From positions 204,396,690 through 204,460,689 of the forward strand of contig CP136069.1 in the NCBI GenBank assembly GCA_032622095.1: DNA of 64,000 nucleotides. The letters are read 5' to 3'. The notes beneath the pieces are model-generated. The model was given only the letters and a program-made list of their open reading frames with translations, was not told the origin of the DNA and did not search any database. This DNA comes from Siphonodentalium dalli (taxonomy: Eukaryota; Mollusca; Scaphopoda; Gadilida; Siphonodentaliidae). This document shows, piece by piece, positions 33,481 through 44,728 of the stretch. The translations under genes and the position numbers were made by a program. Numbering within the stretch: the first letter of the stretch is position 1; every line of letters starts with the position of its first letter.

Positions 33481-34746
33481 GATGTATAATATATGTAATA
33501 ATCTCATTGAAAGCTGTGATGTGTAAAGTATTGTAGTGACAGTCACAGGCATTCTAAACAGTTGTGGTAGAGCACAGGGGTGGGTCTTTAGTGAACCATC
33601 AGTCGCTATAACACAAACATTTATGGGGCTCTGAGTCTTGGTCAGGCAGGGTCTATATTAAACTGAGCCTACATTTAAAATAAAAGTCTTCATCATGCAG
33701 TTATTTGATACTGTACTCGTGCTAAACGGAACGCATTCCATAATTGAGTGATATCATATTATATATTTTTGCAAAAATTGAGGACCTCACAATTAGCAAA
33801 CATTAACACTACCTCAATCAAATTAAGCCGATTTAATCCCTTCTAATTAATGGGGCCGACTTCGCGTAGGGACGTCTTCGTATGGGCCCAACTCCGTTGG
33901 GGGGGGGGGGGGGGGGGGGGGCGACTTCTCCAGATACCGCCCACATACCTTACTATAAATGGAGAATAGATGCATTATATTTATATTTATTAAGATCTCA
34001 ATCACTGTTTAGAAGGCCTGCGGTGACAGTACATATTATTGAAAATCAGTTGGTTGCACTCACTGGACTGTCATACAGTGTATGACTGAATGCTATCAGG
34101 TTAACATAATAACAAGTCCAATGCCCATTTATTTCCAATATATGGTGCTCAGGGGGACACAGTTTTTAGTTACTGTAATTATAAGGGAGAGGCAAGTTAT
34201 ACTTTTTGAACTTCACATTCTTGGAGTTCTAAAGAAGTGAAAGGCAATATTATCAAGATCAAATCAAGGACATTCGATAAAGTGAGCCGGATTGTCATTC
34301 ACATAACTTAGCTGCAGCATGCTGTGTCATTCTATAGGCTGCTTTCCAGATATATATACATTCTGGCAAAATGTTGCAATTTTGTTCCCTTTTTCCATGT
34401 TGTCCGCCACTTGCCGCTCATGGCACATTCATTGCTGACAATTAATTCCATCAATTCCATCATATTTCAACAGAATATAACCTTAAGTAAGACAAGGACA
34501 CAATATTACCTAACTGAGTGAATCCTGGTGTGTTCTATGTCATGGGTTCGACTTTGGAGCATTTCTCGAAATATGAATTTGTCATGTCTTAAAACTGAAA
34601 TTTTTTCAAAGTCAATTTTTCTAACTTAGACCAATTCTAAGTAATGAAACTCAATCAAATGGTTATGTTTATGTTCTAAATTACTACAATACCCAAAATA
34701 TTTCAACAAAATCTCAAATACAAAAAAGTTTGTAATGTTGCTAGTA
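33481..34746. other. Intergenic sequence with a 23-base G tract
   Basis: A run of G at 33899-33921 is the only distinct feature. Short open frames on both strands lack splice context or recognisable motifs. Confidence 0.4.
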
Positions 34747-37700
34747 CAGTCATTCAGGCAGTAAAGGGTCACTTTTTATGTTTGTGCTGCACCTGTCTGT
34801 ATGCAAGTACAATGGATAAAAATTTATAAGTCATTTTGTTCATAAATCCTAGCTCTATCATACATCTTATGTGATGTTCACAAATATTGCTCTTTCTTTT
34901 TAAAATAACCGATCAAAGATAGCACGAAATCCAGGCAATAAGGGGTCAATTCAGGCAGTAAAGGGTCACTTTTCATTTGAACTGTATGTATCACAATTGA
35001 TGGCTGTTTGTGTGTTATTAAACCACAAATAACATGTGCAAGATGTATTTATTCCAATTAAAAGTTTTTTATCTAACACAAACTTGTTTACTATAAACTG
35101 ATTAAACTCCATTTCAGCATCATCGGAATGTAAACAAAACAATGTTCAAAACAATTACCAAGGCACAGCTAGACGATACACGTGTACGTCATCATCGGGG
35201 AAATTAATTCTATGTTTTTGATGATGATAATTAGCGCTTTTAGTATCACGATCAATAACTAATTTGTAGAAAAATTAGTAGTTGAGAAATATGTTTTTAT
35301 TATTTTTTTATAGTGGAGATACAAACTCAAATTACATTTGTTCCCAACATAATATGGCCCTCTGTACAGTTAATAGCATTCACTCACAAATCATATGTAG
35401 TAGTGTTACAGTGTGTGATTGAATGTTTTGTGTTCATAATACAAACACATACTAGTATATAATCAGAGCAGAGGTGGCAGCAGTTGGGGTGGATGGTTGG
35501 CAGTCAGGATAGGACAGCTCCATTCTTTCTATGGGATAAACAGGGGTAAAGGCAACAAACTGATATAAAACACTGGAAAGTGGATATTTACCTGAACAGA
35601 AGTGGCGGACAAGATCATTTGATCATTTGGAGCACCTTCGGCGCTTACATCCCAAATCCCAAGTGGATCAGTTATAATTCATTGTGGATTGTACTGTCTT
35701 GAGTCACCTCGAATGGCAAATTTGTTGTTATTGCCGATATAACTTATTTAATTACATATATATCTTTAACTCACATTTTTTACTCACATTTAATTGTCAA
35801 TGATTTTATCAAAGCTCAGACATGTAATTATATGTTTTGTAGTTTCTAAATTAATTAATTAATGACACAAACACACACACAAAACTGACAACATATTCAT
35901 TTGGCCTACCCGGTACATGTTTATATGACCATGAATACCAAATGTGGTGTACTTATTTCATTGCAATGCATGTGCAGCACTTACCAGTGCCAAATCTGAT
36001 TGACATATGCATGTATCCAATTAATATCATTGGTTTGTGAGCTACATGTAGTCCACTTATCGCTTTATTTGTGGATCATGATTCAATTTAGATTACATTT
36101 GTATTCAACATATACATCAAGAAAGAAGCAACGACAAAACTGGGACTTGCAATTACTTTCCTTTTGCTCCGATCCAGAAAAACAAAGGTAAATGTTACAA
36201 GCAAGGACGTCGCGAACGACAGTGAGTGTTGGGTGTGTGTCGCCACTGACATGATACCCATTTTCACCAAGCACCCAACCCACCCTCAGTTGTGTGTTAA
36301 TTTTAAATTTGTGCAGCCCCCTCCCAATATAATTGACCTGCCACTGGCTGCCAGCTACATGTAGCAGTACTGCATGAAGTGCCTGCTGGATTCATCCCTG
36401 TCAGGTTATTATCACAGCAGTTACATGGCACACTATCCGTTTGTACACAGAATGCAATGTACTGATAGACCAATTTATAACGGAACAATTGAAAACGCGA
36501 AATTATCATTTGGTGTTTATATATTTTTTTAATTTTGTGGTTTTCTCGGGGAGGATTATATGGCTTGGGCACTTCATTTGGTGGATGCACCTTAGCGTAT
36601 TCATATGGGCACTGGTCATCCCTTGGGCGAGACCCAACTTCCTGATTCCAGGTAATCACACCCTCCTTGCACCCCTCCTCAAGGACGTAGTGACAGGTAT
36701 GGTGTTGGGGTGACTCTCCCCTCCCCAACATTGATAAAAATTTTCAAGCTAGAAAATCATGCCTGACCCAGTCTAACACAACTTTATAGTGAGAGCATAT
36801 TACACCACAATTACCCGCATTGGTTGAAATTGTTCTCAATTATTTGTATATATGCCCAACCAGTTATTATATAGTGGGGAATAAGTTGTTTTTAGACCAA
36901 CAGCAGCATATTTTTCTATTTTTTTGTAAAAAATTTGGTCTGAAAATGTCCATTATTTCTGATTATTTTGGGAAATTTTCCAACCTTAGGTTGGGGGGGT
37001 GGGGGGGTTAGACATTTCCAACAGTTGGAAAGTTTGAGACACTAGATGAAATTTTCAAACCATGGGCAGGGCTTTGGGAGATTTGTCTGGTTCAATGGTG
37101 GTGGGGGGGGGGGGGGGGGGGGTAATTGGAACTTCCAAGGTGGACGTCACCAACGGAGACCCTCGGGCCACGTCCTAGATCAAGCCATGAACCTCTACTA
37201 ATGTTAACGCCCGTAGAGGTCATATTCCATCAGTTCAAAACGGGCGTTAGCATTAGTAGAGGTTCATGGCATGATCTATATAGCCACGTCCCTAGCTGTC
37301 CCTCCCACACCCCTAGCGGTGGGTTAATAATTTGGCTTGGATACCCCCCCCCCAAACAGGTGCCTCAAGAATTCCAACTGCTAGAATTTTTCAACCTGGC
37401 ACCCTGTATAGTTAGAAATGTTCCAACTGATAGCCATTCCAATCTAATTATTTTACCGACCACTGGAAAATATTTGACTGTTGGTCTAAAAAAACATTCA
37501 CTCTTCATTCAATTCTGGTTGGAAAATTAAACTATGAGAACAATTTCAACCTATACTATGTCTTAAATTGCCAATGAAGGCATGAAATGTTACTATGTTT
37601 TATTATTTCCAACGTATGCTAATCATTAGAATTCAATTGACATGTTTTTATCCATTCCGTGATAGCACGTGCGATCGACTGTCAACAAAAGCATGTGACC

Positions 37701-38109
37701 CGCTATTGACAACGGAAGTAGGTCGAAACAAATTAAATGTTTACACAATAAGACAAATTTAACTTTTGTGGGGGTCTGGGAGTTGAAAAATAAATAATTT
37801 GTTAATATTTTACAGTGCTTAGTTTGGGTGTACTTTATTCTGTTTTTTATTGGCAGCAGCCGATCTGCAACTTGACATATTTTGTTGACCTACTTTCCTC
37901 CGATGCGTTTCCACTGTCCGTCAGAAAAATTGAATTAAATCGGAAATTACCGCCAGAACTCGCCACAAATTGCACATGATCTCCAACACATATTCATTCT
38001 CAAGAATCAAAAGGATTTTGGGAGATCAAGTGCATCTGTGACTTTTGCCACGACGATAAACAGCAACTGACCCGTTACTGCCTGTGACCCGTTACTACCT
38101 GAACGACTG
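34747..38109. mobile_element. 3.36 kb segment bounded by mariner/pogo-like inverted repeats at TA
   Basis: The left end CAGTCATTCAGGCAGTAAAG continues GGTCAC; the right end is its complement with three differences over 26 bases (...GACCCGTTACTACCTGAACG plus ACTG). TA lies on both sides (34745-34746, 38110-38111). A motif like GGCAGTAAAGGGTCAC is repeated subterminally at both ends (near 34949-34985 and 38068-38084). The interior holds G tracts (36991-37008, 37102-37121), an inverted repeat at 37168-37290 and short frames, but no recognisable transposase. It may be a decayed or non-autonomous DNA transposon. Confidence 0.5.
37168..37290. repeat. Inverted repeat inside the 34747-38109 segment
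   Basis: GCCATGAACCTCTACTAATG and its complement CATTAGTAGAGGTTCATGGC are separated by about 50 bases and extend outward into CCACGTCC/GGACGTGG-like arms. Confidence 0.75.
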
Positions 38110-38579
38110 TAACACTAACAGTTTTTGTGAAAAGGGGGAAAAAGTTCAACAAATCAAATCCACCATTTATGTTACTATGTTACATTGATTCGATATGGGT
38201 GATTACATTTCATGTGTGGACTCTACACGCTCTTGTGTCTTTCTGGTAGTTCTTCGACTGTTTGAAAGCTTAAATCTTGATTGATACGGGACAGTCCAAT
38301 CCATTTTCCATCTTTCTTCGATTCGCGCATCAACTGGTACCCTACCCGGTGTTGGTGGAATTATAATTTTTGAAAATAAAGTTCGGCAATTCAACGGAAC
38401 CACGAAACGTTGTGTTGCGGAGATCAATGACTTCTCGAATTCAGATTTATTAGCTAATTGCACTTTTAAAAAATGTCTGTATAATAGAGTAACGCTTAAG
38501 AGGTTTTCTACTTTCCTTAATTATCTATAGTTATAGATTTAATTATCTATAGTTTTGGGAGGCCGTTTTAACATTTATT

Positions 38580-38700
38580 CCTTATTTTCGATTAAGTGAA
38601 AATAATTGCGCTTAAGCGTAAATAACTTGCGCTTAAGCACAAATAATACTCGCTTAAGCGCAAATATATCATATTTACCCTTAAGCGCTTGAGCGCAAAA
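38580..38700. repeat. Short CTTAAG palindrome array
   Basis: About six degenerate copies of GCGCTTAAGCGCAAATAAT-type units, a variant of the 31 kb array. GGGAGGCCGTTTTAACATTT upstream resembles the shared flank in inverted form. Confidence 0.65.
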
Positions 38701-38990
38701 AAAAATTCAAACATACTGATCCATTTGATTGGTCAACAATTGGGTGGTTCTCACTTAAACGAGCAAATTGATGTCTCGTGTACAATTGTTCCATAAAAAT
38801 ATGATTGTGTCACAAACAAGACCTATTGTGGCGTTCCATTTTACCGAGGAGCATGTGGCACACCGTTATGATATAACAGTATTGTAATATATCAACACAT
38901 GCCTTTAGTTACATGATCAAAACAACGAGAACACACGAAAATCGCACTGTCTCATCGCCTAACTGCGAAATTTCATTTTATTCCTATTAA

Positions 38991-39454
38991 AGGTACTCAA
39001 TCCGTAAAGAGGGTCCCCATCTCAACAGATTCCAACAACAACAATCCGATCAGAGGGTCCTATATTACTATTTATTTGGCTTTGGGGGTAAAAAATATTT
39101 GATTCGAGTCGAGGAACCCATCAAACAAAGCTCAGAGTTATTAGATATTGATTTTTGAAATTTGTTAATTGCTCGAGATGAGTACTAATAACTGCCGTCA
39201 ATTTGGTAACCTGCTCGAGATTTTACGCCAAACCTCTATTCAAACAGACAAGGATGGATAACTCTATAATCAAGTGGTAATAATAACGAAATTTTCACTG
39301 TCTTCTGGGCCAGAAAGAATTCCCGATAATGAAAAATAATAGATTTCTAAAATCGATATCTAACAAATCTGAACTTTGATGGGTGACTTCCTCGACTCGA
39401 ATCAAATATGTTTGACCCCCGAAGCCATTGAAATAGTAATTGAGAGGAGTACCT
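38991..39454. mobile_element. TTAA foldback element
   Basis: It starts after TTAA (38987-38990) with AGGTACTCAATCCG and ends GAGGAGTACCT; the right TTAA is decayed to TATC. Arms carry TTTGGCTTTGGGGGTAAAAA and its complement. Confidence 0.65.
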
Positions 39455-39603
39455 TATCTTACCTCTAATTGACAGAGAACGTGCACTGTTATGCATGTTA
39501 TTTCTTGGACTGTTTATCTATGAATATCATTTATGATGCACGTTTTTCGTGGTTTGATGTAAATATTGACTCTGAAACATCGAAAACCGCCTGTCTCGAG
39601 AAA

Positions 39604-39983
39604 TGTCCACACCGCGACATTATTTACAATATAGGCCATCCCGGTTCCATTTTAACTAAGGGCAACAACCTACCATATGCATAAGAAAGTTTTGCCTTTT
39701 GACATTTTGTTTTGAAGATTTTGGACAATATAAAGAATCGAAACACATGAAAAATGAGACGAAAATAAGTGTACCCTCCAGCGCACCTTAATTAATGTCC
39801 ACACCGCGACGCTATCAAAGGAACTATAAAATATGTCGGGAGACTACCAAAATTGCTCAAATAGTACACATGGGGTGAAGAATCGTGAATAAAAACGAAT
39901 GGACGCCTGACATAAACAGAATATGAAAAAAAAATGAAGAAAATATAAAAATTGTCCACACCGCGACATGTCCACACCGCGAC
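39604..39983 (+). repeat. Four dispersed exact copies of a CpG-containing 15-mer
   Basis: TGTCCACACCGCGAC occurs at 39604-39618, 39796-39810, 39953-39967 and 39969-39983, all on the + strand, embedded in otherwise unrelated AT-rich DNA. Confidence 0.85.
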
Positions 39984-40085
39984 GCAGAATAACGTTACAG
40001 CCATCCACAGACACATTTCACGATTAGAATATTTGGGTGGTTCTGTTGTAAAAGGGTCAACACGATGTACATACACATATAGTTC

Positions 40086-40370
40086 CTATTGGATCGGGGG
40101 GTGCGTGAGTGAGTGAGTGGGTTGGGGTTGGGGTGTGCTCAGAGAGAAGCAGATGACAATTTGAAAATGAACTGTTTCGGTACTTTTCAACAATCTTTCT
40201 GCCCGTGGGACGATTTCCGGCTCGTGTGGTATAGCAAAGGCGTCAATGACACATTTTGGGCCATCGGAATATCTCACTGACAATTCTATCTGATTGAGCT
40301 CATCGAAAAACCCCAAAATACCAAATTTCAGTTCGATATCTTGAAACATGTAAGAGAAATCATTCGACAT
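40086..40370 (-). CDS. Unrecognised open frame, possible first exon
   Basis: 94 codons from ATG 40368-40370. The first two thirds (MSNDFSYMFQDIELKFGILG through AERLLKSTE) has balanced composition with alternating charged and hydrophobic residues like a folded protein. The tail degenerates into a Thr/His/Pro repeat from a GAGTGAGTGAGTG tract, so a splice donor before about 40150 would be expected, but only a weak one (AAAA|GTACCG, near 40184) is seen. A 138-codon frame starts divergently at 40393. No family is recognised. Confidence 0.25.
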   Translation of the reverse strand: MSNDFSYMFQDIELKFGILGFFDELNQIELSVRYSDGPKCVIDAFAIPHEPEIVPRAERLLKSTETVHFQIVICFSLSTPQPQPTHSLTHPPIQ

Positions 40371-41002
40371 TATTTTCTATTGTAAATTCTCTTTGCAATT
40401 TGGCGAACCCCTTGAGGAACAGAGTTTGATTGACGTATGTTCACGTTGTCTACACCAGAGTTCCTCGATCGTTTGGCGTCAAACCAATTGTACGATGGAC
40501 CAGGGCATGCCCGCCTTGATAGGAATCGCCCTTTATGCGATCAAAATCTGTTTCCAATTATCAGATCTGTACCCTGTATTCGTTGACCTCTTAGAGAGTT
40601 TGAACTCTAAGTCACGCCCACAAAACACACAAATTTCCACCGCCTATATTCAAATGGCCGTATCTCATAGACGTCTCAACGTGCGGAGCTGGGCGATACG
40701 TCGTTTGGACAGATACATCATCGGCTACTCCGCGGTGTACGTGTTGATAATTCAACTATTAAAGGGCAAATGGCAAACAAGTGGCAAAAGTTTGGTTGGT
40801 TTCCATTAATCATGATATTCGAATTAAACACACGTTTAGGAGAAAGAGCGAATTTGACAATGACGTCGCCCTGATTCAACCCAAAAACGTCATCAGCAAA
40901 TGCTGTAATGAACGACCTTGATTGACGTTGACCTTGCCCTTTAATTTTATCAAATTTCATTTTCGTGGTCACCAATATCTGTGCTACATACTCACATAAA
41001 AT

Positions 41003-41320
41003 TCATCGGCATGTGACATATTTCATTTTTTCAGAATTTTCTGGACGAATTTGTTCATTTAAGGGAGAATCACCCAATTGTGGTGTCAGTAAGGAGTCAA
41101 AAAGTTCACTTGCACTATATGATCTGCCATAACCCCTAAATTTTCTATGTGCATTATTATAACAAACTGTAAGTTTTCTATAATAACGTTTGGTATAGTT
41201 AATCCAAAGATGAGCATAATATAATGGAGATACGAACATTTGAAATAAATACATTTTCACATTAGGCGAACATTTGTAAAACTTTCAAGCATATTTGAGC
41301 GTAATAACTTAATGCACGAG
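41003..41320 (-). pseudogene. LINE reverse transcriptase C-terminal fragment, decayed
   Basis: The - strand frame reads KFYKCSPNVKMYLFQMFVSP, then LYYAHLWINYTKRYYRKLTV, then CYNNAHRKFRGYGRSYSASE. This order, a short fingers-like helix, LF...LY..LW, then a KL.V.YNNA.R motif and SAS, is the familiar segment C-terminal to the polymerase core in many animal non-LTR retrotransposons. A TGA at 41291-41293 interrupts the frame and no catalytic core (YADD-type motif) is found upstream, so this is a 5'-truncated or eroded remnant. The clade is not assigned. Confidence 0.65.
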
Positions 41321-41379
41321 TCGACGACACAATTTATGTAACTCCTGAAACCAATGTAACTATGTGTAATCGATACTGA

Positions 41380-41538
41380 GATTCAAACATCAACTGACTA
41401 TAACCAATGAAACCATGTGACCAGTGGATTCAAACATCAACTGACTATAACCAATGAAATCATGTGACCAGTGGATTCAAACATCAACTGACTATAACCA
41501 ATGAAATCATGTAAACAGTGGATTCAAACATCAGTTGG
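41380..41538 (+). repeat. 47-bp tandem repeat, about 3.4 copies
   Basis: Units beginning GATTCAAACATCAACTGACT start at 41380, 41427 and 41474, with a partial copy at 41521. Confidence 0.9.
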
Positions 41539-41578
41539 CCGACAATGTCAGTTTCTTAATTTTCTCACGATAACTTAA

Positions 41579-42040
41579 AGATGCATAATCTGAATTAACG
41601 CTCCCAAATTACTATTTCATTGGCTTCGGTGGTAAAAAAATATTTGATTCGAGTCGATGAACCCAACCATCGAAGCTCAGAGTGATAAGTTATCGATTTT
41701 TAAAATCTACTATTTTTCACCACCGATACTTTGTGGTGGCCCAGCAAAAGGTCGACGAGAAGACGGTTTCGGACCAAATTGCAGATGAAGATGGAGAACT
41801 CTAAAATCAAGTGGCTTTTTGTGTCAGATATTTGACAAACCGGCAAAATGTTGACAAAATGTTGACAAATAACATATTTTGGGCAATTTTATACAATAGT
41901 TGACTGTGGTTAGCATAATTTTGGGCAATTAATCGATTCTGATAACTGAAGCGACATTTAAAAAAATGTTGTTGTTGTTGTTGTTGCTGTTATTGTTTGA
42001 ATCTGATGATATGGGAACCATCGAATCGGATTGGGTACCT
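41579..42040. mobile_element. TTAA foldback element beside the NAPRT-like promoter
   Basis: It lies between TTAA 41575-41578 and 42041-42044. Ends AGATGCATAATCTGAAT and ATCGGATTGGGTACCT. Internal markers CATTGGCTTCGGTGG and CAATTTTATACAATAGTTGA match the other family members. A TTG microsatellite lies near 41967. Its right edge is only about 205 bases from the downstream start codon. Confidence 0.72.
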
Positions 42041-42044
42041 TTAA

Positions 42045-42244
42045 TGACTCAATCTTCTATTCGGGCGAACTGTTTGTAGGTGAAATATTTTTTGTCCGAA
42101 GTATTTATGTACCACCGGTCACTGGCACCGGAAGTGAAACTAATCGGGTAACAAGTCTAACGCGGAAGCTGCAAAAAAAAAGAGTCTTGGAATTCAGGGA
42201 ACAAGTGCACGACGGTCGGTCGATATAATTTTCCAAGGGCAAAT
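42045..42244 (+). promoter_or_regulatory. NAPRT: Promoter and 5' UTR of NAPRT-like gene
   Basis: About 200 bases between a foldback element and the ATG. It contains ACCGGAAGTGA at 42127-42137, a consensus ETS/GABP site common in TATA-less housekeeping promoters, plus scattered CpGs (TCGGGCGAAC, ACGCGGAAG, CACGACGGTCGGTCG). No TATA box is evident. The transcription start is not determinable. Confidence 0.5.
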
Positions 42245-42317
42245 ATGTCTACTGCAAAGTTAGAAAGACGCATGTCACAAGTTCATCGAAATGGTGTTAT
42301 TCAACCCCTTCTTACAG
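42245..42317 (+). CDS. NAPRT: NAPRT-like (nicotinate phosphoribosyltransferase) first coding exon
   Basis: ATG 42245-42247 opens 24 codons (MSTAKLERRMSQVHRNGVIQ, then PLLT) plus one base, ending at the donor ACAG|GTAATG. NAPRT converts nicotinate and phosphoribosyl pyrophosphate to nicotinate mononucleotide in the Preiss-Handler NAD pathway. Animal NAPRT proteins have PLLTDLYQ close to the N terminus; the split codon here begins with G, as required for Asp, so the fit is exact as far as visible. No second exon is found in the window, consistent with a very long retroelement-filled intron 1. Only the short PLLT match supports the name. Confidence 0.55.
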
Positions 42318-42470
42318 GTAATGCATTCTAGATCTTATTTCTTTTTTATTTATGATTTTTCTTCAAATTGCTGCCAGCAGTCAGTGAATGTCGATCACCG
42401 ACTTATCAGCTGATCACACGAATTAAAAGATCCGATATATTGATAAGGTCTATGCAGAATGGAATGTCTC

Positions 42471-42683
42471 TGAAGCAAAACAGGACTATACATTGTCTAT
42501 TCAACATGGTTTATTATGCACAAGTCAAGGTAAAGTCATTATAAGCAAGATGTCAGCCAAATACGTGTGGTCTTGTCGGGATTCAGTTCTGTTCTGTTCT
42601 TCTTGGTAGCTGGGAGTGACGTCACATCCTCGGGTGCACTCGTACCGGATAACCGGTACTCTTCGGGACCTAAAACCACTACA
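42471..42683 (-). repeat. E2 LTR, copy in the left duplicated block
   Basis: 213 bases, TGTAGTGG to GTTTTGCTTCA on the - strand, visibly the same as the E2 LTRs at 51535 and 58925, including the CRE-like TGACGTCA (42617-42624) and the AATAAA near the 3' end. Confidence 0.85.
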
Positions 42684-43590
42684 TTCCCCCAAGCTTTGAA
42701 AAGAAGGCCCTGTTGGAGGGGGTTGAAGAATTCGTCCATCCATCGTCATTAGTCAGTCCAAGTTCCAACAAGACTTCTGTTACGTCATAGGCCTCCGTGG
42801 GCTCGGTTGCAGAGTCTTGTAGTCGACGCATTGGATCCTGAACATCGGATGACTGACGAACACTTGTAACTTGGTCGAGGAATGCACCGTCATATGGATG
42901 GCTGGCAGAGTGGAATTTCTCAGCATCTCGTATCATCCAACTACCATTTTCTGTCATATCTGGTAATGTCTTCGCCATTGTATCGGTCAAATGATTGTCT
43001 GGCCAGCTTGTGTACACCGCCCAATGTCTTGGCTCCATTGGGTGACCAGTTAAGTTTTTGATCCGGAACGCCTGTTGTAGTTAGCGTAAGTTCCTTCTGT
43101 AGAGGCATATACATTGTAGAGGTGGTCTGCACTATGTATAATCTGGCCATGGTGAATAGCTGCTGACATTCACTTCTTGGTCCACTCGACCGATAACCAT
43201 TGACTGGGTTCTGCGTGTTATGCTTCGTGGAATATGTACATCAATGCAGAGTGAAAGAGAAACCGGGGCCCGGCATTCTCAGTACAACATACAAATGGTG
43301 GTTCAATGTCGGTGTAGTATATCAGCTGGCCCGATATCCATTACCGACAACGCAACCCCAATGTTGGATTCACTCATTGCTGCATTAACTGTGAACATCA
43401 TTTAAACGTTGCGAACAAGCATATGATTACGTTCAGTGAGTCATGGAGGTACATTTCCATACTGCAACCCGCATCATTCTGGCGACAAGTAATGGTCTTA
43501 ATAGTTTGCCATGGGGTCTGATGATACTCTGACCATGGCTGTGGATCTCTTCATTGTAGTTAGTAATTGCGATCCACGTCTGATTCGGAC

Positions 43591-44503
43591 TCACTTGCCA
43601 CCAGGATCCCAAGGCCATTGATCTGGAGAACCTGCTTTATTTCGGAGCCAGGTGTGATTCATTGGATTCTGGCTTGGGTTCTCCCTGTATGTTTGTTTGA
43701 CACTTACAGGTATGAAACCTGAACTTGGTTTGCAGATCCAGGTCGACCTGCTTTCCGAACTGCCCTTAGTCAATAGGTCATTATCCAGTTGATGGTTCGG
43801 CTGGTCGTATACCTGTGTTGTTGATAAAACATCATTCACGATGTCAGGAGGCTTCAGATATATTGGATGTTGCTCTGGCTGTTCATCGTCAAAGAAAGGT
43901 GGCTTGTTCATTTGACCCGCAGTTTCACCACAAGAGTCAAAGGGAACCTGGCTTAGAACTGTTGACGCAGCATCTAAGACAATAGCGGATGATTCCCGAA
44001 CTGTGGGAACAGCGTCTGAGATGTTAACGTCTGATTCCAGGACTGCCGAATCAGCATCAGAGAAGCCTGATGTGATCGAATACATGGTCGAGTTAAAGCC
44101 AATTTTCTCGTATTCAAGGAAGGATATATCGCCATCGGATGTCAAAGACTCAAACTGTGCGAGAAGAGGGATCTGGGCGTCTCTCAGATCGCCTCTGTCT
44201 CCACCTGACCATCCTTGCTGCTGAAGCAGAACTGCATCTTCTTCAGATTCTGAATAATCTATTGACCTCAGCTCCAGAGAAACGCTATCGTCCCATTCTA
44301 GATTGATATCATAGATCGGCGACTCTTCATCTTGTAAGAAGCTTGTGTTGGCATCGTGGTTGATATATGTCTCATCCGGCGATAGTGGTTTATGCTGAAC
44401 TGCATTTCTTGAATAGAATGCATACTCATCTGGTGTCAGGAGTTGCATGTCGTCTATTTCAGACTGTACATTCAGCAGTTTGTCGGACAAGGTTGTCAGT
44501 TCC
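43591..44503 (-). pseudogene. Truncated 3' end of the E2 ORF
   Basis: Carries the C-terminal ~300 codons of the E2 protein (from about SDKLLNVQSEIDDM to WPWDPGGK), identical to the 52655-53567 part of the full ORF. The reading frame begins at the breakpoint with the E1 LTR, so the 5' three quarters are missing. The shorter downstream 119-codon frame (42679-43038) is also duplicated. Confidence 0.8.
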
Positions 44504-44719
44504 CTCTAATATACTCTTTAACTCACCTAGATCTCTTCTGTCCTTCGCACACTATCGTATCTCTTTTCCTCGTCCTTTCTTCCCTCTCTCTCGTTCCCGC
44601 TTATCTCTGTCCGTTCAACTCGCTCTTCGTCCGTCTCGCCCCACTTCCTGTCGACCCAAGAGGCCAACTCCAATCCGCAGATGTGTACACCATTCATCAG
44701 CCTTTCGTAGTTCATTACA
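44502..44719 (-). repeat. E1 3' LTR, outer end truncated
   Basis: On the - strand it begins TGTAATGAACTACG and matches the 5' LTR through AGTATATTAGAGGG, but the terminal CCATTACA is replaced by sequence of the duplicated block. Confidence 0.85.
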
Positions 44720-44728
44720 TTCCTCCAT
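44720..44728 (-). promoter_or_regulatory. E1 polypurine tract
   Basis: ATGGAGGAA immediately precedes the 3' LTR start TGTAATG on the - strand, the expected site of plus-strand DNA priming. Confidence 0.6.

Larger units (their letters stand above)
42320..44503. repeat. 2184-bp duplicated block, left copy
   Basis: It corresponds to 51384-53567 at a constant offset of 9064 bases; reading frames on both strands translate identically. It holds intron sequence, an E2 LTR (42471-42683) and the 3' part of the E2 internal region. It stops abruptly at the truncated E1 LTR. Confidence 0.9.

Noticed and set aside
36083-36364. Overlapping short frames on both strands near 36.2 kb as exons
   Set aside because: Conflicting frames on both strands, one possible donor (AAG|GTAAAT at 36188) but no acceptor or recognised motif.
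38203-38463. 86-codon reverse frame (MQLANKSEFEKSLISATQRF onward)
   Set aside because: Composition is plausible, but no family, no clear splice sites and no neighbouring exon could be recognised.
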